DNA of 64,000 nucleotides, from the NCBI RefSeq assembly GCF_036013645.1, contig NZ_CP107869.1, positions 1-64,000 on the forward strand, written 5' to 3'. This DNA comes from Streptomyces sp. NBC_00490 (lineage in GTDB: Bacteria > Actinomycetota > Actinomycetes > Streptomycetales > Streptomycetaceae). The first letter of the stretch is position 1. The number at the start of each line of letters is the position of its first letter. Positions 41,957 through 50,079 of this stretch are shown here, piece after piece. Below the pieces are notes generated by a model. That model was not told the origin of the DNA and ran no database searches. It was given only the letters and a program-made list of their open reading frames with translations. The translations under genes were made by a program, and so were the position numbers.

Positions 41957-42448
41957 GTGGGTGGGAAGGTCGCCGACTGGAAGATCCCGCTGGGCCCGTA
42001 CACGCCCGCGCAGATCGCGGTCGCCGTTGTCGGCGGCTTCCTGCTCATCAAAACCATCGGCTGGTGGTCATGGATGGGGCCCGTCCCTCTGGTGGCCTGG
42101 CTGCTGGCGATCTGGGTGGTCCGCCGCCCCAGGATCCGGGGGCGTGCCCCGATGCCGGCGACGCTGGGCTGGGTGCTGCTGGGGTGGCAGCCGCAGGGAG
42201 GCCGCATCGGCGGGCGGGCCGCCCGCGATCGTGCTGCCCGCCCCCTGCTCGGGGGTTTCACGATCGAGGACGTCCCCCGCCCCGCTCCGCCCGCCCCGTC
42301 GGTTCGTCCAGTTCCGCGGCCGGCCGGTGCCCGCTCGTCGATGCCCCGCCGCACAAAGCCGGCTGCTCCCGTGGCGGCGGGGATCGGGCCGGTGTCGGGG
42401 GTTCAGCAACTGCTCAGCCGTGCCGGGCAGAGCGGGGGTGTGCGGTGA
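41957..42448 (+). CDS. TcpE-like membrane protein, start uncertain
   Basis: 163 residues from GTG 41957. WKIPLGPYTPAQIAVAVVGG, then two membrane helices and a C-terminal Arg/Pro-rich tail (WLLAIWVVRRPRIRG, GFTIEDVPRP) fit the TcpE family of conjugal membrane proteins. GTG 41901, which overlaps the previous stop, opens another frame that reads TAATGRVGRFYTAARRHPWV; it would flow into this protein if one base were added near 41963. So either a frameshift has damaged the gene or translation starts at 41957 without a good ribosome-binding site. Confidence 0.6.
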   Translation: MGGKVADWKIPLGPYTPAQIAVAVVGGFLLIKTIGWWSWMGPVPLVAWLLAIWVVRRPRIRGRAPMPATLGWVLLGWQPQGGRIGGRAARDRAARPLLGGFTIEDVPRPAPPAPSVRPVPRPAGARSSMPRRTKPAAPVAAGIGPVSGVQQLLSRAGQSGGVR

Positions 42449-45132
42449 GGGTGCCGTTCCGTCATATCGCTGGGCACCTGGTGTGGTCGACGCAGGGCAG
42501 TGTGTGGGCGATCTACCGCCTGCACCCGGGCCCGGATGAGCGCGGCCAGGTCGAGGAGAGCGTCCAGGGCACCTATGTGCCCGCCGCGGTCCGCGACGAA
42601 CAGCTCGCCAAGATCACCCACATGGTGCGCTCCCTGTCCGGGGCACCACGCCTGTTCGGCCTTGCCGCGCAGGTCGATCCCGGCGAGATCGCCCTGAAGA
42701 TGATCGACGGCATCGAGCCCGCCGACACCGCGCCGGGCACGGATCACCCGTGGGTGGAGAACGTCGAGGCCACTTTGGATCTCCTGGACGACCAGGAGAT
42801 GCACCGCCGCACCCTGTGGCTGGCCGTGCCGCTGCAGTCCGAGAACGCCGGGCTCCAGGTTGCGGCGTCGCTCGGCTCGGCCTGGGCAGAGCTGGCTCCC
42901 CTTCTCGGCATGCGCCCCGGCCCCATCGCCCGCCGCGAGGTGCAGGCGTATCGCGAGCAGGCCGCCCGGGTCGAGGCCACGCTCGCCGGCGGGATCGCGT
43001 TCCGCCCCGCCCGCCCGGCGGAGGTGGTGTGGATGATCCAGCACGCCCTGCACCGCGGCGTTGCCGAGCCGCTGCTGGCGGAGGCAGAGGACAGCGACCT
43101 GTACGGCGGGCAGCTGCGGGACGGGGTGCTGCGCTCCCCCAGCTACGCCGACCTCGGACAGGTGCGTCTGCAGGAGGGCGGCATCGACCCCGGCCTGGAC
43201 GACGCCGGCGACCTCAAGAGCGCAGGCCGGCTCACGCGCTCGGGCCGCACGGCCTGGTGGCGGATCAACGGTGGCTCGCCGCTCGGGCGGCGGTGGTTGC
43301 AGGTCGAATCCGACGCAGGGACCGGCTACCAGGCCCATTTGGCGCTGGCCGAGTGCCCGCCCGCGGTCAGCCAGGACGCCGCGGATCTCTTCGCCCAGCT
43401 GGAGTCCTTGGACTTTCCCGTCGACTACGCCATCGACCTCACCTTGGTGCCTGCGGAGAAGGCGCGGGCGCAGGTGCAGCGCAAGAAGAACGAACTCATC
43501 GACCAGGCCGACCAGTACGACGCCCGCCCCACCGGCATGCCCGCCTCGCTCAGCGAGGCGGCCCGCGACCTGGGCGAGTTGGACGCACGGCTGTCGCGTA
43601 CCTCGGTGGAGGTCGAGGTGCAGTCGGTGACCGTGCTGACGGTGTGGGGGCCGACCGCCGCCGTCTGCGACTCCCGGGCCCGCGCCCTGGCCGCCCTCCT
43701 CAGCGGGGCGGACTACCGGGCGGTGCGCCCGGCCGGGCTGCAGGAAGCCCTCTTCACGCTCGGCCTGCCCGGCACCGTGCGGCCCGGTGTAGTGCGGGAG
43801 TTCACCCAGCACCAGGTCAGCGAGGACTGGGCACTGTCCGGGGCCTTCACCCTCGGGGACGTCGGCGACCCGAACGGGATGTTCCTCGGGATCGACCTGG
43901 ACTGCGGCACCACCCGCCCCGTCATGATCAACGTGGCGGATGCGCCGAAGCAGGACGCCTCCGCCTCGATGGGGATCGTCGGCGACCTGGGGGCGGGCAA
44001 GAGTGTCCTGCAGAAGCTGATCGCGGAGGCGGTGTGGGCGCGCGGCGGCTGCGCGATCTGCATCGATCGCACCCCCGTACGCGAGTGGGCCACCTTCGCC
44101 CGCACCGCCGCGCAGGGCCGGGTGCAGATCATCGACGCCGCACAGGCCGAAGTCTCCATCGACCCGCTGCGCATGTTTCCCGGGCCCGAAGGCCGCCACT
44201 ACGCCCTGTCCTATCTCACGCTGCAGCTCGGCATCGGCCCGATGAGTACCAACGGGGAGGTCCTGCACCACGCCGTCGAACAGACCGCTGCGAGTGCGAG
44301 CCCGTCCATGCACCGGGTGCTTCAGGTCCTGGAGGAGATGGCCACGGGTGAGGCGGGCAGGCGCCAGGACGCGGCCGCCACCCTGGCCGGTCTCATCCGT
44401 GTGGTTGCCACCAACCCGTTGGCGGCGATGGTGTTCGACCCGGCGCTGCCGCCGGTTCGGCTGGACGCCTCCACCGCCCACGACATGATCGTCATCACCA
44501 CGACCGGCCTGAAGCTGCCGCCGAAGGCTGCGTTCGCCATCCCGGAGATCCTGCACCAGCAGCCTTTGGAAGCGCTGATCGGCCGGGCGGTGCTCTACCT
44601 GATCGCCGCCCTCGCCCGGCAGACCGCGTTCGAAGACCCGGCACGGTTCACCTCCGTGGTCCTGGACGAGCTGTACTGGCTCACCTCCTCCGCGGAGGGG
44701 ACCGCGCTGGTCCACGAGATCCTCCACGACGGCCGCAAGCACGGTGCCGGACTGCTGGCCGGCTCGCACGACGCCGCCGAACTCGGTCCGGACCGCGGCC
44801 TGATGGCCTACCGGGCCCTGGCCCGCACCGCGGACCGGGAACGCGCCCGCCGCGGCCTGGACTTCATCGGCCTCGACCCCGACGACCCGGAGCTGCTCCG
44901 GCTGGTGACCACCGGTCTGTCTCCGGTCGGGCAGAAGGGCCGCGAGGGCGAGTTCCTGCTGACCTGCCCCCGGCAGAACACCGGCCGGATCAAGGCCGTC
45001 ATCCCCCGCATCGCGCGTATCGCCACGTCCATCACCACCACCCCGGGAGGCCGCACAAGCGCGGTCCCGCACACCGCCACGGGGCCGAATTCCGGTGAGG
45101 CCGGGGCACGTCCGAAGGAACTCATCCGATGA
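42445..45132 (+). CDS. VirB4/TcpF-type conjugation ATPase
   Basis: 895 residues from GTG 42445, overlapping the previous stop (GTGA). The Walker A is GDLGAGKSVL (about 512-521) and Walker B is VVLDELYWL (about 737). The N-terminal half carries the VirB4-type domain and the EVEVQSVTVLTVWG segment. C-terminal motifs (AGLLAGSHDAAEL, GREGEFLLTCPRQN) complete the AAA-type core. VirB4 powers assembly of the secretion channel. It is in one operon with TcpC, TcpE, VirB6-like and VirD4-like genes. Confidence 0.9.
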   Translation: MRVPFRHIAGHLVWSTQGSVWAIYRLHPGPDERGQVEESVQGTYVPAAVRDEQLAKITHMVRSLSGAPRLFGLAAQVDPGEIALKMIDGIEPADTAPGTDHPWVENVEATLDLLDDQEMHRRTLWLAVPLQSENAGLQVAASLGSAWAELAPLLGMRPGPIARREVQAYREQAARVEATLAGGIAFRPARPAEVVWMIQHALHRGVAEPLLAEAEDSDLYGGQLRDGVLRSPSYADLGQVRLQEGGIDPGLDDAGDLKSAGRLTRSGRTAWWRINGGSPLGRRWLQVESDAGTGYQAHLALAECPPAVSQDAADLFAQLESLDFPVDYAIDLTLVPAEKARAQVQRKKNELIDQADQYDARPTGMPASLSEAARDLGELDARLSRTSVEVEVQSVTVLTVWGPTAAVCDSRARALAALLSGADYRAVRPAGLQEALFTLGLPGTVRPGVVREFTQHQVSEDWALSGAFTLGDVGDPNGMFLGIDLDCGTTRPVMINVADAPKQDASASMGIVGDLGAGKSVLQKLIAEAVWARGGCAICIDRTPVREWATFARTAAQGRVQIIDAAQAEVSIDPLRMFPGPEGRHYALSYLTLQLGIGPMSTNGEVLHHAVEQTAASASPSMHRVLQVLEEMATGEAGRRQDAAATLAGLIRVVATNPLAAMVFDPALPPVRLDASTAHDMIVITTTGLKLPPKAAFAIPEILHQQPLEALIGRAVLYLIAALARQTAFEDPARFTSVVLDELYWLTSSAEGTALVHEILHDGRKHGAGLLAGSHDAAELGPDRGLMAYRALARTADRERARRGLDFIGLDPDDPELLRLVTTGLSPVGQKGREGEFLLTCPRQNTGRIKAVIPRIARIATSITTTPGGRTSAVPHTATGPNSGEAGARPKELIR

Positions 45133-45503
45133 CCGCCTCCTCGTCCTTCCCCTCCGCCCGCTCCCGGCGGCTGGCCGCCGTGGCGAGCGTGCTGATCGTG
45201 ATCAACGTTGCGGCCGCCGTCGTCGCCCTGGTGGTGGGGGCGAGCCTGCGGGAGTCGTGGTGGCCGCGCACCGGAGCCGCGTTCGTCGCCGAGACCTCTT
45301 CACCTCGCCAGGATCCCTGTGAGGTGATCGTGGGACCGGCCAAGGCGTACTGCGAGCGCGGGGCGTCCGCCTCGGTCTCGTCTCCTGCCGCTGCCCGCCA
45401 GGATCTTGGCGATGCGGCATGGCGGCTGGTGCCCGCCGGAGCAGGCCTGGCAGCCCTGGTGATGTGGCGGCGCCGCAGCACCACGACGCGAGGGCGGGCC
45501 TGA
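45129..45503 (+). CDS. Two-helix membrane protein with the DxCxxIxGPAK motif
   Basis: 124 residues from ATG 45129, overlapping the previous stop (ATGA). Helices at about 16-36 and 96-112 flank an exterior loop with PCEVIVGPAKAYCERGASA. The next gene carries a closely similar loop (TCDLIKGPAKKYCER), so the two probably share a function at the membrane. The two Cys may form a disulfide. Unknown family. Confidence 0.65.
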   Translation: MTASSSFPSARSRRLAAVASVLIVINVAAAVVALVVGASLRESWWPRTGAAFVAETSSPRQDPCEVIVGPAKAYCERGASASVSSPAAARQDLGDAAWRLVPAGAGLAALVMWRRRSTTTRGRA

Positions 45504-48296
45504 ATGATCCGCCCAGACCGCGCCACGCTCCGCTCGGCCGGCCTTCTGCTGCTCCTCACCGGTGTGTTCGTGATGGTCAACAGCCAGGTCGTGTATGCGG
45601 CGAGCAGCACTAGCGAGACCGGAGACCTGCTGTCCCCGCTGAACATCACGTCTTCCGAGGGTGTGCCGATTAACGGCTACGAGCTCAATGCCCAGGGCGG
45701 TTCCATCTTCAGTTTCCAGGCGCAGTCGCTCTCGTTCGCCCTGTCCGGGCTGTTCACCGTGATCCGGCTGCTGGTCGGGTTGGCCGGGTGGGCGATCGAG
45801 CTCGCGTTCCGGTTCCCGCTGCTGAAGATCCTCATCAAGCCGGCGCAGCGGGTCGCCGACGCCTACGAGACGGTCGTCGTCGACACCCTGGGGCTGAAAG
45901 GGCTGTTGCTGGCGTGGGCGTTTGTCTTCGCCGGGTTCATGATCGTGCGGGGTCGGGTCGGCCGCGGTCTGGGCGAGATCTTCCTGACGCTGACGATCGC
46001 GGCGTTCGCCGCGTCCGCGTTCGTGCGCCCCGACTACCTGCTCGCCCCCGGCGGCCCGCTCGGGCAGACCCAGCAGGTGGCCGCAGAGGTGGCGCAGGAG
46101 AGCGTCGCCTCCTATGACTGGGGCGGCAAGCTCGCCAGTCTGGGCCCGTGCGATCGGATGGCAGGCGCGCAGGAGGCCAAGTGCCTTGAGCAGGAGGCTG
46201 CAGCGCCCGTTGGCGCCACTGACGTGGCCCGTCCGCTGCAGGACTCGATCACCAATGCGCTGATCGTCAAGCCATACATGCTGCTGCAGTACGGCAGGGT
46301 CCTCGACCCGGCCAAACAGTCCGATCGCAAGGCCTATGCCGTCCATCTGAAATGGATCACCGGCGGCTACAAGGCAGGAGCGCAGGACCAGCAGGGCGAA
46401 AAGGGAGGGGACGAGGACACCTGTGACCTGATCAAGGGGCCCGCCAAGAAGTACTGCGAACGAGCCATCAATCCCGGCGCTGCTGTTGATGATCCGACAG
46501 AGGATCTGCCCGCTGTTGGGGTGGTTCCGGGGCAGTCGCTGGGGGACATCGACAGTGCCGCCTTCAGTGAGGAAGGCCAGCAGTTCGCCGCGTTCCTCGA
46601 GGACCTCGAAGACGCCGGGGCCGTCGGCAAGGCCTGTGCCTCTTATGCGCAGAAGCCCACCTGGTGGCGGGTCGGCGGCGCCGCCCTGCTGCTCGTCGCG
46701 GCGTTCTTCATCTGCGGCATGCTGCTGTCCAGCGCGATCGTGCTGCTGGGCACCCAGGGCATCGGCGCGGCCGCGGCGGCCGCCGGAGGGCTGGCTTTCA
46801 TCGCCGGGATGCTGCCCGGTCCGGCGCGGCAGTCGGTGTGGAAGTGGATGTCGATCTGGGGCATCGCGATCCTCGCCATGGTCGGCATCTGCGCGTTCGT
46901 GCCGTTCTTCGGGATCGCCGTGGACGCCACCATCACCAACGGCCCCGACCTGATGGTCGAACGCATTCTGCTGATCGACGTCCTGGCGATCGCCAGCGCG
47001 GCCGGGCACCGCCGCCTGCTCACCGGAATCACGTCCTTCGGGCGGCGCATGGCGATGCGGATGCGCTACGCCAAGGTCGGCGGCACCCACCTGCCCGGCG
47101 ACACCTCCGAACTCGGCGCCGCCCTCGCCATGAACTCCCCCGCCGCGCTCGGCGGGTACGGCGGCGGTGGTCTGCGCGCCTTCACCGGCGGCGGGGGCGG
47201 CCGGTTCGCCGTCCTCGGCACCCGGCAGCGCCTGATGGGCGCGCTCACGTCGGTGTTCGACGGGGCGGGCATGCCGGTCGACACCGGCCGGGTGCTCGCC
47301 GACGCGAGGGCCGAAGCCGGGCGGGGGCTGGCCCCCCTCACTGCGGCGGCGGCCGCAGGCGGGCTGGGCGCCCGGGTCGGCCTGACCGGCGCCCGCCTGG
47401 GGGCCAAGGGGGCGCACTGGCTGCTGATCGGCCGCCGCCCCGACCACGAGAAGTTGGCCAAGTGGCGCAAGCCCACCGCAGACGGGGATCCGCACGCGGG
47501 CGGGCCGCCGGGCGGCGGCGCAGGTCCGGGTCCGGGTGGTCGGGGGCCGCGGCGGCCTGGCGGGCCGCCGGACCGCTACCGCAATGAGGACGGTGAGGTG
47601 GTCGATGCCCGCACGGGCGAGGTGCTGCACGACCAGCACTCTGATCGCACCTTGCTGTCGACGCGGGCTCACAACCGGATGGTCCGCTACCGCGGGTACC
47701 GCATCCTGCACCGCGGCGGCCGGCTCGTCTACGGGGCAACGCACGGTCTGCCCGAGAACGTCCGCCGCGTCCGGGCAGGCGGCTCGCGTTACTCGCAGGA
47801 TGCCCGTCAGCAGGCGCGGGTGTGGGGCAACACGGTCCGCGAGGACGCCCGCGCCTGGGGAGACACGCGGCGGCACGTCGAGCGCGTCCTGAGCGAGCAC
47901 ACCGACGACCGCGGCGGGACCGGTCCGTTCACCGGCCGCCGCCTGCCCACCACGACTGCATCAGGCGCCTCCTCTGCTGGAGGTGCGCCCGCCAGCCGCC
48001 CTGCAACCGGCACCTCGCCCGCCCCCGCGCGGCCTTCCCGGCCGGCCGCCGGTCCTGAGCCGGGGCTGCCTCCCGTGCCGCTCCCCCGCCGGGACGGCCC
48101 TACGCCGCGGCCGAGCTCCGGCAGCCGACTTGGCGGACCGGTCCTCCCCGGGGGCGGCAGTGCAGACAGCCGCTCCCGCCAGGAGGCGGCAGCCCGGATG
48201 CGGGAGCTGATGCGGCGTACCGCGCCGGAGGCCGAACGGCTGCGCCAGGAGCGGGAGCGGGCCCCGCGACGCGACGAGGGCGGTGAGGGCGAGTGA
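45504..48296 (+). CDS. VirB6/TrbL-type polytopic membrane protein
   Basis: 930 residues from ATG 45504, directly after the previous stop. A signal-like hydrophobic start is followed by several membrane helices between about 65 and 510, including VIRLLVGLAGWAIELAFRFP, a pair around 390-440 and another around 445-470. The first large exterior loop holds TCDLIKGPAKKYCER. The last 350 residues are Gly/Pro/Arg-rich and soluble. This fits VirB6/TcpH, the channel component of Gram-positive T4SS. The Gly-rich region (GGYGGGGLRAFTGGGGG) is low complexity. Confidence 0.85.
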   Translation: MIRPDRATLRSAGLLLLLTGVFVMVNSQVVYAASSTSETGDLLSPLNITSSEGVPINGYELNAQGGSIFSFQAQSLSFALSGLFTVIRLLVGLAGWAIELAFRFPLLKILIKPAQRVADAYETVVVDTLGLKGLLLAWAFVFAGFMIVRGRVGRGLGEIFLTLTIAAFAASAFVRPDYLLAPGGPLGQTQQVAAEVAQESVASYDWGGKLASLGPCDRMAGAQEAKCLEQEAAAPVGATDVARPLQDSITNALIVKPYMLLQYGRVLDPAKQSDRKAYAVHLKWITGGYKAGAQDQQGEKGGDEDTCDLIKGPAKKYCERAINPGAAVDDPTEDLPAVGVVPGQSLGDIDSAAFSEEGQQFAAFLEDLEDAGAVGKACASYAQKPTWWRVGGAALLLVAAFFICGMLLSSAIVLLGTQGIGAAAAAAGGLAFIAGMLPGPARQSVWKWMSIWGIAILAMVGICAFVPFFGIAVDATITNGPDLMVERILLIDVLAIASAAGHRRLLTGITSFGRRMAMRMRYAKVGGTHLPGDTSELGAALAMNSPAALGGYGGGGLRAFTGGGGGRFAVLGTRQRLMGALTSVFDGAGMPVDTGRVLADARAEAGRGLAPLTAAAAAGGLGARVGLTGARLGAKGAHWLLIGRRPDHEKLAKWRKPTADGDPHAGGPPGGGAGPGPGGRGPRRPGGPPDRYRNEDGEVVDARTGEVLHDQHSDRTLLSTRAHNRMVRYRGYRILHRGGRLVYGATHGLPENVRRVRAGGSRYSQDARQQARVWGNTVREDARAWGDTRRHVERVLSEHTDDRGGTGPFTGRRLPTTTASGASSAGGAPASRPATGTSPAPARPSRPAAGPEPGLPPVPLPRRDGPTPRPSSGSRLGGPVLPGGGSADSRSRQEAAARMRELMRRTAPEAERLRQERERAPRRDEGGEGE

Positions 48297-49444
48297 AGCG
48301 GCCCGGCCGGCGGGTGAGGCGGTGGGCATGCATGGTCGCGCTGCTGATGTTCGCCGCCGTGTGCTGTGCCGCCCCGGTCGGCAACGCGATCAGCGCGTAC
48401 GTTGCGCTGCAGACGGGTGCGCAGGACGACAGCGGAATCGCCGAGGGCGGCAGCGCCGCGGACATCCCGGCCCGGATGCTGATGGCGTACAAGAAGGCCG
48501 TCCAGCAGGTCGGCACGCATGTAACGAAGTGCCAGGGGATGCGCTGGCCGGTCCTCGCCGGGATCGCCAAGGTCGAGTCCAACCACGCCACCGGACATGG
48601 CATCGCCGGCAACGGGGACATCCGCCCCCGGATTTACGGGGTGCTCCTCAACGGTTCCGGGGCGGGCGGCAACACCACGGCTTTCCCGGACACCGACGGC
48701 GGCCGCTGGGACGGCACCGCCAGCGGGGAGCGTGCTGTTGGCCCGTTCCAGTTCCTGCCCTCCACCTGGCAAGGCGTCGGCAAGGACGGCAACGGTGACC
48801 AGGTCGCTGATCCGCACAACGCCGACGATGCCGCGCTCGGTGCCGCGATCTACCTGTGCGGAAACGGCCGCGACCTGTCCGAGCGGGCCCAGCTCAAGGC
48901 GGCAATCTTCCAGTACAACCACTCCGGCGAGTACGTGGCGAACGTGCTCGGGTGGATCGACCAGTACACGGCGGCCGCCAAGGATCCGGGTCTGGGCCAC
49001 GCCTCGGGGAAGGTCCGCACCGTCCTCGAGACGGCACTCGCCCAACGGGGTGTCCCCTACTCCTGGGGCGGCGGGAATGCGAAGGGCCCGTCGTACGGGA
49101 TCTGCTGCTCGCCCAGCGGGAAGAGCGGCGCAAGCATCAAGGGCTTCGACTGCTCAGGGCTGACGACCTACGCCTACGCGCGGGTGGGTATTCGACTGCC
49201 GCGTACCGCGGCCGCGCAGGCGGGCATCGGCCGGCGCATCCCCGCGAGCCTCGGCACCAGCGCGCTCAAGCCCGGTGATCTCGTCTTCTACGCGTACGCC
49301 CCCGGCCGCGATTCCACGATCTACCACGTCGGGATCTATCTGGGCGGCGGGCAGATGGTCAACGCCGCCCGCCCCGGCACGGTGGTCCGCCTGGACGCGG
49401 TCGAGGCCATGTCCGGCTATGCGGGGGGAGCTCGACTGCTGTGA
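48293..49444 (+). CDS. Lytic transglycosylase-NlpC/P60 cell-wall hydrolase (VirB1/TcpG-like)
   Basis: 383 residues from GTG 48293, overlapping the previous stop. A hydrophobic segment lies at about 12-30. An SLT-type domain follows (MRWPVLAGIAKVESNHATGH, with the Glu of VESN the likely catalytic acid; GPFQFLPSTWQ). From about 245 an NlpC/P60 domain has Cys in IKGFDCSGLTTYAYA and His in IYHVGIYLGGG. The two together cut peptidoglycan on both sides, opening a path for the secretion channel. TcpG and VirB1-type proteins have this role. Confidence 0.9.
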   Translation: MKRPGRRVRRWACMVALLMFAAVCCAAPVGNAISAYVALQTGAQDDSGIAEGGSAADIPARMLMAYKKAVQQVGTHVTKCQGMRWPVLAGIAKVESNHATGHGIAGNGDIRPRIYGVLLNGSGAGGNTTAFPDTDGGRWDGTASGERAVGPFQFLPSTWQGVGKDGNGDQVADPHNADDAALGAAIYLCGNGRDLSERAQLKAAIFQYNHSGEYVANVLGWIDQYTAAAKDPGLGHASGKVRTVLETALAQRGVPYSWGGGNAKGPSYGICCSPSGKSGASIKGFDCSGLTTYAYARVGIRLPRTAAAQAGIGRRIPASLGTSALKPGDLVFYAYAPGRDSTIYHVGIYLGGGQMVNAARPGTVVRLDAVEAMSGYAGGARLL

Positions 49445-50079
49445 CCACTCCCCCGCGCTCGCCGCGTCTGCTGGTGCTGAGCACCGTCGTCCTCGCCGTC
49501 TGCGGCGTCGCCCTGCTGGCCGTGCCGCACGGCCAGGAGCAGCAGGCCCCGGGCTCGTCGCCGGTCTCCGTGACCGGGGTGCCGTCGTCGGCGGCCGCCG
49601 CGCCTGCGGGCATCGCGCCGACCATCGAGGCGGCGCCGTCCAAGCCGCGCGCTGCCTCGCCATCGCCGGTCGTTCCGTCGGCGCTACCGCCGCATGGCGA
49701 GGGGACTGCTGGCGACCGGACCGTCCAGGAGGCGCTGGAAGGGGCCTGGCCCGCGGACCTTCCCGCCACTGACGAACGGGAGTTGCTCGCCACTGGTCGT
49801 GCGCTGCTGCGTGCGGACGTGACGGGAGTTGGCCGTGAGAAGTGGCCAGAGATCTTCCGCCACTCCGCTGCCGGGTCCCCGGCGTTCGCCGCTGCTCGCT
49901 TCCGTATCCAGGCCGCGATCGCCCGCCAAGACGGCCGCCCGAACCGGGCGGTGGTGCATCTGGTGTGGGCCGGTATGGACCGCGGCGGCACCTTCACCGA
50001 CCTGCGCGTCACCGACTGGCACTTCACCCGCACCACAACGAAGGGAGCACCCGCGTGGACTCCGCAGCCCCGTACCTGA
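49441..50079 (+). CDS. Exported or anchored protein of the conjugation operon
   Basis: 212 residues from GTG 49441, overlapping the previous stop. A hydrophobic segment (about 9-26) is followed by a Pro/Ala/Ser-rich linker to about 80 and a folded C-terminal part (RALLRADVTGVGREKWPEIF, VVHLVWAGMDRGGTFTDLRV). No family recognised; the position between the hydrolase and the coupling ATPase implies a secretion role. It overlaps the next gene. Confidence 0.75.
   Translation: MTTPPRSPRLLVLSTVVLAVCGVALLAVPHGQEQQAPGSSPVSVTGVPSSAAAAPAGIAPTIEAAPSKPRAASPSPVVPSALPPHGEGTAGDRTVQEALEGAWPADLPATDERELLATGRALLRADVTGVGREKWPEIFRHSAAGSPAFAAARFRIQAAIARQDGRPNRAVVHLVWAGMDRGGTFTDLRVTDWHFTRTTTKGAPAWTPQPRT

Noticed and set aside
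42403..45072. An 889-residue minus-strand frame opposite the VirB4 gene
   Set aside because: It is a GC-bias shadow: the plus frame has VirB4 motifs, operon overlaps and proper codon use; the minus frame has low-complexity composition and no ribosome-binding site.
45300..47900. An 866-residue minus-strand frame opposite the VirB6-like gene
   Set aside because: Same reason; Arg/Gly/Pro-rich shadow with no motifs, opposite a gene in a coupled operon.
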